Source: Prorocentrum cordatum (lineage: Eukaryota; Sar; Dinophyceae; Prorocentrales; Prorocentraceae). From it: a stretch of DNA of 64,000 nt. Shown piece after piece: positions 1 through 10,730 of the stretch; the first letter of the stretch is position 1, and every line of letters begins with the position of its first letter. The DNA is taken from contig CAUYUJ010014276.1 of the NCBI GenBank assembly GCA_963575745.1, positions 37,501-101,500 of the forward strand, in the 5' to 3' direction. The translations under genes were made by a program, and so were the position numbers. The notes beneath the pieces were generated by a model that was given only the letters and a program-made list of their open reading frames with translations, did no database searches and was not told the origin of the DNA.

Positions 1-880
1 CATATGTATGATCATATGTATAGTTGCAGCGCTCCAGCCGCGCAGGGGTTTGGGCGTCTCGGCTAGAAGGGGCATGGAGCGAAGCAGAGGCGCGCCCGCA
101 AGCAAAGTCACACAAGCGACGGAAGAAATCAAGGTCGACTGTGCCGACGATCGCCCGCAAGCTGCCCGCGTAAGGTCGCGCGTGAACGCCCTCGTTTCCA
201 ATGTGGCGTGCCGCGCTGGCGGCCCGCGTTGGCCACCGCGCAAGGTCGTTCGGCATGCCATCTCGCGTAAGACCCGTTTCGTGACGTCGTTCACATGGGT
301 TTCGAGACAGAGCGCATTCCGCGAGCGCCCTTGGCATGGCGGGCTCCAGAGATGGCCTTGCCCTCGGCGAAGCCCGCCCTCGGCGCATGCTGGCGGAGGG
401 CGGCGGAAGCAGATGTGGCGGTAATTAGAATCCACCGGCGGAGGGGCCGGGGGCAGGCGGCACAAGCAGAAGCGAATTGTCAACGTTTTTTGATCTTGAG
501 CGGTCACACGAGTCATCAAGCACAATACAGACCCCTAATATCAATAACACAATGCGGCCTCTAATTTCGGCCCTCGGTGTTTAGGACTATCAAGAAACAT
601 GTGGGTGGCTCTGTCTGAGGCATCTGCCACAAAAACTCCCTATCCCTAACGTTTCTGGCCCTCCTGACTCAGGTCCCCTCCCAAAGGATTAGGGGCATTT
701 GTTCTCCTAGATGAGTATAGCTTCGCGAGCTGGCGGGCATGCTCCTGCACGCGGCTGGGTCTGGGGCCTGGGGAGGTCTCTGGAGGCCCAGCGATAGGGC
801 TATAGGGCCAAGATCGTGCGAAGAACCTCCCCCGCCCTGGATCCTCGATAGTCGGGGGCAAAACTTGGCGGGTTAGCGTG
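1..880. other. No gene seen; dispersed-repeat copy at 130-300
   Basis: No coding region can be supported here. Positions about 130-300 resemble 54750-54895: both carry a run of the type GCTGCNCGCGTAAGGTCGC, then a GGCGTGCCGCGCTGGCGGCCCGCG-like block broken by substitutions, and end near CATCTCGCGTAAGACCC. This marks a moderately repeated sequence present at both ends of the window. The long frames here are by-products of high GC. Confidence 0.5.
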
Positions 881-1079
881 ATGGGCTTGTTTTCCACCAC
901 TACCACCACCATAAGTTGGAGGGGGAGGGGGTCCTCCTCCTCCTCCTCCTCCTCCTCCTCCTCCACCTCCTCCTCTTCGTCCTCATTGATACGCTGGGCT
1001 CCTCCTCTTCGTCCTCCTCATCGTCGTCCTCCGTCCCCCCTCCAACTTATGGTAGTGGTGGTGGAAAACAGGCCCATCA
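881..1079. repeat. Inverted repeat with ~44-bp arms around a TCC-rich loop
   Basis: The left arm (881-929) starts ATGGGCTTGTTTTCCACCAC and the right arm (1033-1079) ends GTGGAAAACAGGCCCAT. The arms are near-perfect reverse complements apart from shuffled CCA triplets. The ~100-bp middle is mostly TCC repeats. It could be a small hairpin element or an amplified inverted duplication. I see no target duplication. Confidence 0.75.
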
Positions 1080-1225
1080 TAGCGGGCGCAAAGGTGCGAA
1101 TGCGGTCAGGCGCCTGTCGGGCTACAAGCGCGGCGCGCTGAAAGCTAATTGAGGCACGACGGGCAAGGGAGGAGCGGAGCAGGAGGAAGGACAGCCGGTC
1201 AGACCGTGTAGACCTAAACGAGTTT

Positions 1226-1400
1226 GTGGCAGGTCATCGGTCGTCGTCTTCCGTCGTTGTTTCCCGACGGCGCCGTGACAAAGACGTCCTCGTCGTCGTC
1301 GTCGTCGTCATCATCGTCGTCCTCATCGTCGTCCTCATCGTCGTCGTTTTCGTCGTCATTTTCGTCGTCCTTTTCGTCGTCGTCGTCGTCGCCGCCGCCG
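1226..1400. repeat. (GTC)n-type microsatellite
   Basis: A run of GTC/ATC/GTT triplets occupies this stretch. The long frames through it translate as poly-Ser, poly-Val or Thr-Met runs and have no coding signature. It ends just upstream of the coding-like island at 1411. Confidence 0.85.
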
Positions 1401-1410
1401 CACTCCCGAA

Positions 1411-1563
1411 GGCGCCGTGCCGCAGAGCGCCCGGCAGGCGCTCCAGCGCCTCGAGGCGCCGGAGGCGCCCAGTGGCGGCGAGGCCGCCGCCGCCGGGTCC
1501 TCGCCGCCCACCAGGGCCGCGCTGCTCCGCGCGGCGTTGGAGGCGCCCGGGCCGGATGCTCTC
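1411..1563 (+). CDS. Candidate exon, Ala/Pro-rich, no domain recognised
   Basis: This is an open, codon-like island rich in GCC, GCG and CTC codons with a stretch such as QALQRLEAPEAP followed by RAALLRAALEAPG. An AG|G acceptor-like sequence lies just upstream (around 1408-1411). It has the same + strand orientation and style as the TBC gene exons further on and could be a 5' exon of that gene, but no reading-phase link can be shown. It may be chance in GC-rich DNA. Confidence 0.35.
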
Positions 1564-2079
1564 AGCCGTCCGCTCGTTCGTCGTTCCAGGCCTCCTGGAT
1601 GATGGGGTCCGTGTAGATTTGGAGCCGTCTGCAGCCAATCGTGCCGGCCAGGGCAAGGTCAAGGGACAGACGGAGGGCGAAGTTGTGGCGGGGGAGGGAA
1701 GCACGAAGAGACTGCAAAGGAAAATGAGCCCCCTTACTAAACGAATGCACTAAAACGAATGCCCGCCCTGCCATGCCCTCACTGAACAAATGCACCGCGC
1801 ATGCGGCTACGTCTGCGTCGTCCTGCCCAGCCAATCGTGCCGGCCAGCAGCAGGAAGGGCGGGCAGGTTCGAGGTTCTGGATTCGGGAAGGTTTTTGATT
1901 GCCTTTTGCAGCCTCTGGGGGTCGTTGTCGGGCCCCGGGAGCGTGAAAAACGGATTTGGAGTGAAAGAGTACACCGATGGGCCTTTGGGATGGGTCTGGG
2001 GACCGATTTTGAACGGACTTGGCCTCACCCCCCTTCCTGACCGATTTTCTGGGTTCCCAACAATTCAGACCTCCCGGCC

Positions 2080-2288
2080 GCCTCCAAGAGGAGATGGGGT
2101 CGGAGGATCGCGCCGCATCGCCGATGCATCGCCGATGCGGCTCGATGTGGAGCCTGATGATTTGCTCCGCGCTGGCCTCGCCGGTGCACCCCGACGTCGC
2201 TGATGCATCGCCGATGCATCGCTGGTGCATCGACGATGCGGCGCGATCCTTCGACCCCATCTGCTCGGACTCCATCTAGGATGCCTCT
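2080..2288. mobile_element. GATGCATC-type inverted-repeat element, copy A
   Basis: The left end carries AGATGGGGTCGGAGGATCGC followed by GCCGCATCGCCGATGC. The right end is its near reverse complement, finishing GATGCGGCGCGATCCTTCGA and then CCCCATCTGCTCGGACTCC. The centre repeats the palindromic core CGATGCATCGCC. There is no coding capacity. The right arm is slightly decayed. Five further copies lie at 7.9, 16.8, 23.4, 56.8 and 57.3 kb. Confidence 0.8.
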
Positions 2289-2436
2289 GTCGTCGTTGTC
2301 CCCCTCCTCCTTTGGGCATTACCAGGACGCCCCCCCAGACATATCGACCGAGGAGACTTGCACGAGCTCACTCGACATTGGCATTCGAGTGTGCCTTCGA
2401 GTGTGCCAGTACAGTCCGCAGTCGGTTTCGATAATT

Positions 2437-2746
2437 CCTCCTCCTCCTCCTTGTCCCCCTTCTGCTTCCTCGCCTGTCCCTCCTTCTCATCCACCTCCTG
2501 CTCCTCCTCCTCCTCCTCCTCCTCCTCCTCCTCCTCTCCCGTTTGTCCCCCTCCTCCTCCTCCTCCTGTCCCCCTCCTCGCCCTCCGCTCCTCCGCCTCC
2601 TCCTCCTCCTCCTCCTCCTCCCTCCTCCTCCTCCTCCTCCTCCTCCTCCTCCTCCTCCTCCTCCTCTCCTCCTCCTCCTCCTCCTCCTCCTCCTCCTCCC
2701 CTCTCCTCCTCCTCCTCCTCCTCCTCCTCCTCCTCCTCCTCCTTGG
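2437..2746. repeat. (TCC)n microsatellite block
   Basis: About 300 bp of nearly pure CTC/TCC triplets with a few TGT and CCC interruptions. The large frames here give poly-Pro, poly-Ser or poly-Leu on + and poly-Glu, poly-Arg or poly-Gly on minus, and are not genes. It lies directly upstream of the LINE fragment at 3.0 kb. Confidence 0.9.
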
Positions 2747-3044
2747 TGGCTTGGCACCCGTGGCCCCCCGCCCCCCAGCAGCCGTTTTGCATGGGGGCGG
2801 GCGCCGTGCCCGAAGGCCATAGCCCCCACGCCAGCTGCCCGCTCGCGGCGGGCGCTCGTGCAGCATCCTGGAGCGCAGGTAGCGCTCCCCAGCCTGGCAC
2901 CGCCGAGCTCGGCGGCAGCGAGCGCAGGCGCGGTCCGCCTTGCGCCTCGCAGCCGCTCGCGCCACGCTGGCAGGTTATCACGGCGATCGTCCACGCGCTG
3001 CCGCCGTTGACATGTCCACGCCGCCCTAGCAGACTTCCGCGGGC

Positions 3045-4809
3045 CCGCAGTGGGCGTGTGCCGCCAACCGCGTCTGCGGCTTCTGCACCAGCTTTGGGTC
3101 GCGGACTACCTGCTACAAGTGCGGCCGCGACAAGCTCGGGCGGATGCCGAAGGCTGAGGACGCAGCGTTCGAGACGTCTTCTGCTCGTTCTGCTTCTGCT
3201 GGGCGCCGCCGCCGCTCTGCTGCTGGAGACGTTGGGGCCTCTCCTTCTGCAAGTGCCGCCGAGCCCGCGACCAGCCCCGTGCTGCAGCGGACACGCCAGG
3301 GGCTGCAGGCCCTTCGCGACCTGCAGTACGGGGACGACCACCCGCTGGTCGCTGCAGCCCGCGATGACCTGGCGCGCTTGAAGGCGGAGGAGCGCAACGC
3401 CCAGCCTCCCGAGGTGCTCCTCTGCAGCCTGCAGAAGCGCCTCGACGACGCCAAGGCCAACCACGGCCAAACCGCCGAGGCCTTGGCGCAGGCCACTGCG
3501 GAAGTCGAGCGCCTCACCAGCTTGTTGGCCCAGCATGGCGCTGAGGTGGCTAGCATTGAGGCCCAGATGGCAGGTGCGCACCTCGCCGTGGCGGCCACTG
3601 CGACCGCCCCCGCAGGTGACCTCGCGGGTCTCGCCACCGCGCTGGTCGGCTTCCAGGCGTTCCCTGGCAGCGCGCAGTCCACCGTGGCCAACGGTCAGGG
3701 CGTCCAGCTGTTGGAGGCCATCAACAGCCAGGCCATGGCCATGAGCGCAGCCTTCCCAGTTCAGGCCTTGCAGGGAGCCCTCGGCGCGCCAGGCCAGGAG
3801 CTGGCCAAGCCGCCCAGCCAGCCCTCCCAGCAACTGGTGCCGCGCCCGCTGTCCCAGCAGCTGCGCCAGCACCTGGAGGACTTGCGGGCGCGCCTGCTGC
3901 TGCTGTTGCCCTTGTTGCCGCTGGGGACGGGCCGCCGAGGGTGGGAGCCGCTTTTCGTACCTCAGGCGGCCCCGCGGCCAGCCATTGGGAGCACGCGGGG
4001 ATGGACGACTAGGCGGCGAGGCCTTCGGCGTGCTGCTCGCACGGATGCGACTTTCGTCACCTACAACGGCTCGTCTTGGGGGTTCTGCCGTGAATGTTCG
4101 ATTGCGTGTGATTCTTCGGTTTTGGCTGTCGCCGCGCAAGGGCTCCGAATTGATGGGGATGGAGTTCTTCACGCGCAGGGATGGGCAGCCCGATCTGGAT
4201 GGCGCGCCATAACATCTGCTTGCCGCCACCTTGAGTCTGGACGGCCGTCCGTTGGGGCTGGACTCTTTGCCAGGCAGCATATCAGTGTCACTGCGCTACC
4301 AGGTCTTGGTGCAACTGGCTCATTCGAATTGATTCCGAACTTCTGTGTGGCTTGCCATGCGGGCTTCGGGATCAAAGGTGGTCTGATCGTGGTGTCTGCC
4401 TACTTCGAGGTGGGCCAGCGGGCGACTGTAAAATGTCAACAGGTTATTCGACATCTCGCTGGCACTTCGTGGTTGGAATAGGCCGTTCTGCGACCCGTCG
4501 GACTTGGCGGACATCGGCTACTTGGACTACATTCCTGCACAGGCTGTCGCGCGATCGCGCGCTAGAAACTCCACCGTGGGGACATGTCGGAACTCGCAGG
4601 GTGACTACTCAAACATCGACTTCTGGCTGGGCAGCTTGTCCCACGCTGGGTCGTTTACGGCCCCGAGGCCTGTGCCAGGATGGCTTGCCGCCCTGCGCCG
4701 TCCCATGATGACCAACCTGGCGGCGCGCGCCAAAGCGGCGAAGTTCGCGGCGTTCGCGCCAAAGCATTATCATTTACAGTTGGCATGTCACCTGGGCCGC
4801 ATGCTTTAG
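3045..4809 (+). pseudogene. 5' part of a LINE retrotransposon (Zn ribbon, coiled coil, endonuclease), broken
   Basis: The reading frame starts with a zinc-ribbon-like motif (CGFC at 3075-3086, CYKC at 3111-3122). A helical segment with heptad character follows (about 3300-3560), then an Ala/Gln-rich stretch, then an apurinic-type endonuclease domain (4060-4480) with features such as NGSSWG, GRPSVGAGLFARQHI and GGLIVVSAYFEVG. These are typical of dinoflagellate LINE-encoded proteins. Around 4455-4500 the frame shifts: the endonuclease continues in another frame as DLADIGYLDYIPAQA and NIDFWLGSLSHAGSF to 4806. No reverse transcriptase follows, so the copy is 3'-truncated as well as frameshifted. 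It differs from the intact LINE at 32.3 kb. The minus-strand 597-residue frame opposite is a composition shadow. Confidence 0.75.
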
Positions 4810-5640
4810 CGCTTGCTCCTGGCAGCTGCTCATGTCCATGAGCACACGTCGGGTATGTGATTCATGTTGTTGGGCTTGTTCTGCATCCCTGGCTTGCACG
4901 ATCCTTTCGCTGTCGGTGACCCTCTGCTAGTACTCCTCCTGGACGCTCTGGATGGGGGCCTACAAGCCCTTCTCCTGGTCCTGCATCTCGAGGTGGGCGT
5001 TGCGGAGCAGGTGGTCAGTTTGCTCCCAGTGATTGCGCAGCTGGACTTGCTGGCTTAAATCGTTGATCCCCCTGCGCTTCGGCGACGGAGATGTGTTGTT
5101 ATGTCTCTCGCAGCCTGTTGCAGTATATCTCTCTTTGCCTGGTTGGTTGTTCCATGAGTTCTAGCTGCCGTTGGTGGTTCTTGTGGTCTTTGTCGGACTC
5201 AGCGGGTATTTTTCTGAGCTTGCCCCAGCTCGTTCTGTATGTCGGGGGCGTGTTTATGCCTGTCCCGAGGGAGGTGGTCCTTGCCGCTGCGGTTGTTGCT
5301 CCTCATGCTGGTGTCGAGCTCCTTCTTCGTCCTCTGTAGTGCCGCCGCCGCGTTCGTTGTCTTCGTGGCGGGCCGCCACATTCTCGGTTTGTGATCGTGA
5401 CAGTCATCAGTTCCTTCTTCAGCTCGTTATGGTAGTGTGGTGCTTGCGTGAGTGCGTGTCGTTACTTATGTTGTGTTCCTCTTGTGCGGTCTCTTCAGTG
5501 CTCGAAGGTGTCGCTGTAGCTGCTGCAATTCCGTCGTGGATGTCTCCCACGCCTTCTTGTTTTTGGTTGCTCTGGTAGAGGCTGTCGAACTCCTCCTTCT
5601 CCTTCTCCTCCTCCGTCATCCTCCCTCCACCTCGTCGTCG
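4810..5640 (-). pseudogene. Decayed coiled-coil coding sequence, possibly a LINE ORF1 relic
   Basis: Read on the minus strand, the sequence spells Gln/Glu/His-rich helical segments, for example INDLSQQVQLRNHWEQTDHL, ARDAEQAQQHES and ELQQLQRHLRALKRPHK. In-frame stops and frame changes interrupt them. The style matches the long coiled coil of ORF1 in the intact LINE (32.7-35.3 kb). It abuts the unrelated LINE fragment at 3.0-4.8 kb tail to tail. It could instead be a decayed host coiled-coil exon. Confidence 0.4.
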
Positions 5641-7260
5641 TCCTTGTCGTTGTCATCGTCGTTTGCGTGGTTGTCTGCGACACCGTCGGGCTACCCGTCT
5701 CCAACGCCAGGGCGGACGAACATAGGTGCATTGGGAACGGGTGGGGTACCAGAACTGGGCCACGTCCTCGACACATCGAAGCCTCCGGCGCCAGGAGGCG
5801 CTGGGAAAATCAGCTACGTCAATTGATTCGCTACCCACCTGTTGGATGCCCCCCCCCAGTACGTCTGACCCGACAATGGGTGACCCCAGCTAATTTTGCA
5901 TCTTTCTCCCACGGGTGGAGAGCAGCCACGAGGAGGGGAACGTGGACGCGACCCGCGCTTTTCTGCCTCCAGCCTCAAGCCTCAAGCCTCGTCCTCCCCC
6001 TCTTACCTCTCCTCCTACTGATTGCTGATTGCTTATGGCTAAAGGTTCGTCGAACGCAGCCCTCCTCCTCCTCCTCCTCATCCTCATCCTCATCCTCATC
6101 CTCATCCTCATCCTCCACCTTTCTACACTTGCAAATAATAAGTACTATTTTATCCTCTCTCCCCTGAATCTGTCAGGATGATTATCGGCCCTCTCCATGT
6201 ATGTTTTCACATCGTATTTCAAAATGTGTTGTTTCTCATGGCTTGGTTTTCAATTCGATTGTTTCCAGTGTTTCAAGATCGTGTTCCCGCTGCAACGTAG
6301 GCCTCATTTTCGGATCGGCGTTTTGCTCCCATCGTTCAGAACGGCGCCCTCGCCCCAGCGAAGACAATTTTCTGGATCCGAGTCCTGTTTCATTGTTGCC
6401 GCCCTCTCATTTCCCCTCCTCCGCCTTCCCCTGGTCCTCCTGGTCCTCCCGCTCCTTCCACTCCAGCTCCTGCTGCTGCTGCTGTTCGTTCTCGTCCGCT
6501 TGCTTCCTCATCCTTCTCCTTTTACTCATGCTTATCTCCCTGCCCATACGCCACCGCCTCCAATGTTCGCAGCTCAATGTTCTCGCGATTGCGCGCAACA
6601 CGATGGAATCATCTTTGTAGTTCCAGGTCAGCTATGACACGCGTCGGCGATAGAGAAAAAGTGGCGACATGGGAAGGGATGATGAGTGGGAGGGGTAGGA
6701 TGCCAGGTATGGTGCAAACGCCCCTAGATTGCCGCTGTCTCCTCTCTCCTCCTGCTTTTCCTCCTCCTCCTCCTCCTCCTCCTCCTCCTCCTCGCCTCTT
6801 CTTCCTCCTGCTGCTTCTCCTCCCCTTCTCATCCTCCTCATTTCCCTCGCCTCTCCTGGTCATCCTCATCACCTTCGTCTGTGTTTCCTCACAGACTGCC
6901 GGCCTACGCACGCGCCTCCTCTCCTCTTCCTCCGCCTGCTCCTCCTGCTCCTCCTGCTCCTCATCCTCATCCTCCTGCTCCTGCTCCTCCTCCTCCTCCT
7001 CCTTCTCCTGCTCTTTCTCCTCTTCCTCCTATTCTTATTCCTCCTCATCATCCTCCTCGTTCTCATCGTTATCCTCCTCCTCCTCCTCTTCTCCTCCTCT
7101 TCTCCTCCTCCTCCTCCTCCTCCTCCTCCTCCTCCTCCTCCCCCTCCTCGTCATTCTCCTCCTCCTTCTGCTCCTCCTCCTCATCATCTTCCTCCTCCTC
7201 CTGATCCTCCTCATCATCCTCCTCGTCTTCCTCCGCCTCCTGTTGCGGCACACTGTGCCC
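5640..7260. repeat. Pyrimidine-rich simple-sequence region
   Basis: Blocks of TCC, CTC, CATCCT and CTTCTC repeats are dense at 6057-6122, 6745-6800 and 6920-7245. Non-repetitive stretches between them (5700-6050, 6130-6740) hold no recognisable gene or RNA. Frames of 100-250 residues here are poly-Ser, poly-Leu or poly-Pro artefacts. Confidence 0.8.
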
Positions 7261-7907
7261 TGACCTTCAGTGTCAACTACGACTTGCGACCACCATGCTA
7301 TACAGGGAGGCGGCGCCAGAAAATTGGGCCGACCAGCGGGGCTAACCCACCTCCTACATCAGTCCTCTTGCGGCACACTCCCGACCCCCGATGTCGCGAT
7401 TCGTTTCACAACGTAGACTCCTGGACCCCTTCGAAAAAGGGGCGAGCCGTTCATGCCAAGCAGTTTCCTTGACAGCTCCAGGGGCCGAAAACACTCGAAA
7501 AAACCGTTCCGTCGTTGTTTTGTTTGCGGCGCGAGGGGGTCTGGGCTCCGGTGTCAGACCTCGACGCCTGGCCCTGTCCCAGAGCCCATCCCGACAAGGA
7601 CGTCGAGGGGAACCTGGCCGTGGTCGCGAGAACCCCCCCGAGGCTGAGCAAGCGTGCAAGGGTCAGGCGTTGCGTAGCGTGGGGGGACATGTGGAGCGAT
7701 CAACGGGGGGGGTGGAGAAAGGGTGCACCGCTTATGCCCTCAAGAGGGGCACGCAAAACGTGCACGGTCATTCGCCCACCCACCCACCCCAGTGATCGCC
7801 CCCCCTGAAAGCAACGCCCGACCAGGGGGCACTCAAAACACCTTCCAGAAACGCACCCGACTCTGGCCGGCCCGCAAGGATTGGGAAGCGGGCGAAAGGC
7901 GGGGATC
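7261..7907. other. No gene recognised
   Basis: Several 60-130-residue frames overlap on both strands, none with a domain. A short Cys pair (PFRRCFVCGARG, near 7510-7545) is the only feature and is too little to call. This may be intronic or intergenic DNA. Confidence 0.4.
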
Positions 7908-8086
7908 GGGGTCCGAGTAGAGATGGGGTCGGAGGATCGCGCCGCACCGCCGATACATCAATGATGCGGCTCGATGCGGAGCCCGATGTTCGCCACACTG
8001 AGGGCGGCGATGCATCGTCGACGCCGCCGATGCATCGGCGATGCGGCGCGCTCCTCCGACCCCATCTGCCCGGACCCCTCTTTGGG
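7908..8086. mobile_element. GATGCATC-type inverted-repeat element, copy B (left end shortened)
   Basis: It starts at TCCGAGTAGAGATGGGGTCG and ends with CTCCGACCCCATCTGCCCGG then GGGAGGCCTCT. The internal CGATGCATCGGCGATGCGGC motif is present. The outer AGGCCTCC part of the left arm, seen in other copies, is missing, so this copy is truncated or rearranged. Confidence 0.75.
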
Positions 8087-9057
8087 AGGCCTCTCCCTGC
8101 CCCTCCTCTCTCCCACCTCCCCTCGTCCGGCCCCGTGAGGAGGGGGACCTGGACGCGGCGGGCGCCCTCGCCTTCCGCGAGGGCTGCCCCGAGGACGGGC
8201 CGCGCCCCCAGGAGCGCCGATCGCGGGGCTCCGCTGGGGACCCCGCGAGAAGGCCGGCCCGTCTGACGAGGAAGGAAGGATTGCCGTGGGGGGGGGGATG
8301 GACGCAGGCTTGCCCCGCAGGGCAACGGGACGACCTCCCTCTCTCTCTCTCTCGAATGCCGAAGGCCCTCCCACCCCCTCCCCCCGCACGGCCCTGGGCG
8401 TGACGTGAAAGGCGGACGGCTCTCGGGTCGTGTCTGGATGGGAGCCCCCCCCCCCAGCGGTCCCCCCTCCGGGTTGGGACCCCACGCGCAGCTCGTCCCG
8501 TGGGGCGACAACGGACACCCACGAATGCTTTAAGCGCCGCGCGGATCTCTGTCATCTTCGCCGTGCCAGCCCCGGGGGCTCCTCTGGCGCTGCCTCCGGC
8601 GCGCTCCGCTCGGGCGTTGCGCCGTGGGCCTGCATCTCGGGCGATTCCGCTTTCGATCTCGCCCGATCTAGCGCTGGGCCGATTCGATGCAGCAGGCGAC
8701 TTCTGTTGATTTCCTGCCGATCCGGTTCCGCCCATCGGTCGAAGAAGAAAGAATGATGGTCATTCCCCGAAGGTTGCGGCGGCTACGGACCTGCGGCGCT
8801 TTAGCTTCTGCTGCCTGCTATTCGCGTGATGTCGAGAGCCGCGGCTCCGGCGATCTCGGGCCGCTCGAGCATTCATTATTTTGGGCCCGGGAGGTTTTGT
8901 GTTAGAGGTCTCGGACCCGCATTAGGCAGCAGCCTACCCGACAGCGACCAGTCCGGACGCTTCGTCTACGGAGGCCATGCAGGCTCCACTCCTTGGCTTC
9001 ACGCTTGGCTGCCAAGTGGCCTTGAAAGCGCGGCGCTGCTCCAGCTCGCCCGCATAG
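8087..9057. other. GC-rich sequence without a defensible gene
   Basis: Open frames exist on both strands (for example minus 7833-8735, 300 residues), but they are low-complexity Arg/Gly/Ala/Pro and run straight through the copy B mobile element, which argues against a real protein. A (CT)n run lies at 8338-8353. Nothing else is recognised. Confidence 0.4.
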
Positions 9058-9290
9058 CTCGCCGCGTGGTGGGGGGGGAGACAACAACAACAACCACAAC
9101 AACAACAACAACAACAACAACAACAGCAGCAACAACAGCAACAACCACAACCACAAAAACAGAAACAAACAACAAAACAACAACAAAAGCGTCCAGACCT
9201 TCCCTCAGATCTCTTGGGTCGGCGACAGGCCCCCGCCATGGCGGCGCCGCCTCGGGCGCCGCCGCCGGCGCGCGCTCCTCGCGCGCACCA
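9058..9290 (+). CDS. Possible polyglutamine exon, or (CAA)n microsatellite
   Basis: A CAA/CAG/CCA run (9082-9165) is open in one frame as mixed-codon polyglutamine, then PQPQKQKQ, and continues into RPDLPSDLLGRRQAPAM. Mixed CAA and CAG codons and the open frame beyond the repeat fit a coding poly-Q. The region is full of non-coding triplet repeats, so a plain microsatellite is equally likely. The frame begins after a stop at 9055-9057. Confidence 0.25.
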
Positions 9291-9291
9291 G

Positions 9292-9386
9292 GGAGGGGGC
9301 CCCCGCGCCCATCCGAGACATCCGCACGGAGCTCCGAGAGCTCGTGTTCATGTTCGATCCACCGATCGTCGTGCGATCGCAGCGGG
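9292..9386 (+). CDS. Candidate exon (short amphipathic segment)
   Basis: After an AG|G acceptor-like site at 9290-9291, the frame reads EGAPAPIRDIRTELRELVF followed by MFDPPIVVRSQ, a normal-looking mix of residues that ends near a GA-type donor around 9386. It has the same strand and acceptor pattern as the TBC gene exons. No domain is recognised. It could be an upstream exon of the TBC gene. Confidence 0.35.
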
Positions 9387-10068
9387 GACGGAGCGGGAGA
9401 CGGGCCCTGAGGGAGACGGGTCCTGAGGTTGTTGGCCGCTTTCGGGCTTCATGGGGCGCTCCGCGGGCTCCGGGACTGTCAAGACACGACCCAGGAGGGT
9501 CGGGTGTTACCAAGGGTGTCCCCAGCCCATTGCGTCCCCAGGATTCCCGGACGGCCTCCAGAGCTCTCCTCACGAGGCCCAGGGGCCCCACGGGCTCCAA
9601 GATGGCGCGAGAGGCTGGGGCTACCTTGGCAGCGGACGAAGGTTAGTGCTGGCAACACCCAAGGCCATACGCAGCTCTTCGTCCGTCTTGGGCAGGGACC
9701 GCCGCCGGTGTCGCCACGGACGTTGTCCACTTGTGGCTGCACATGTGGCCAGATGTCTTTCCAGCGCGGCCCTCGCATGGCCAAGCAGGCCCCCCGCATA
9801 CTTACGCAGGACGAAAGATTTTCCTCTTGAGGTGAAAATGGCCATGAGGAGTTCGCGAGACAACGACGGCGCCAGAACGGACGGCGACCAGACGAGCTGT
9901 TTGCAACAACCGGGGTGAGAGGGATGTATGTATTCATTTTGAATGGGGCCTGCTCGCGCGGGGAGCTGATGGGAGTGCGCGAGACGACGCAGCGCCCATC
10001 GTGGAAAGTTGATTACCGAACCCCCCCTCCCCCATAGAATATTAACACGGGCGGTTTGCGGGGTCCGC

Positions 10069-10267
10069 GGATCCGATTCCAGCTCCCTGTTTTAATTTAG
10101 TAACATAAATTTTAAACAGAGTAGACATCGGATCCGCCGTGAAAAATAATACCGAACACGGATCCAGCAAATCCGAAATCGGATCCGCGCGCCGCGCGGA
10201 CAGAAATCGGATCCACCGAAACACACACCAAAACCAAAATTGGACCCGCGCGAACTTCATTGGATCC
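10069..10267. repeat. Cluster of spaced GGATCC motifs in an A-rich island
   Basis: GGATCC occurs at 10069, 10130, 10160, 10181, 10209 and 10262, with a GGACCC variant at 10242. Most sit inside ATCGGATCCGC-like contexts spaced 20-60 bp apart. The surrounding DNA is unusually A-rich for this window. It may be a degenerate short satellite or a cluster of binding sites. Confidence 0.6.
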
Positions 10268-10668
10268 GACGGCGGGTATTTCACACGCGTTTGCTTAAGA
10301 CTTCAAACCTTCGCTCCGGGCCCAAGAGGAAAAACTTTCGTCTTGGGGATGTAGTGACCTCCGGATGTTCCGCGTGTGAATCCAGCCATGTGTAGTTTCA
10401 GTTTTTTGGTATCAGTCTCAGGGGTACCTCTGCACCCTTCCCTTATCGCATCGTTCGCAATGCCTTAGTTCAGAGAGTTAACACATTGGTGTCCTAGGGG
10501 CTTGCACCCTTACCGCGCATCCTGTTCGTGCGCGTTGGCTGCGTTTCCTCTCTTTCTCTTCCTTCGTATCCCTTGTTCCTTTTGGCTGTTCCACAATAGC
10601 TGGTACTTAGAACACCATCGCATGGAAGGGCCACTGGCGGCCAACCCCAGCCATTGGGCTGGGCTTGC

Positions 10669-10729
<61 letters not shown>
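10669..10729. repeat. (CA)n microsatellite
   Basis: About 30 CA dinucleotides with one AA interruption. No coding sense. Confidence 0.95.

Positions 10730-10730
<1 letters not shown>

Noticed and set aside
2203-3381. 392-residue + frame with proline and serine runs
   Set aside because: It is the TCC microsatellite read through; the LINE zinc motif lies in a different frame.
2487-4280. 597-residue minus frame
   Set aside because: It is antisense to the clear LINE coding region at 3.0-4.5 kb and to a TCC tract; the open frame follows from GC-rich codon bias.
7833-8735. 300-residue minus frame
   Set aside because: It runs through an inverted-repeat element and has no domain; Arg/Gly/Ala/Pro composition only.
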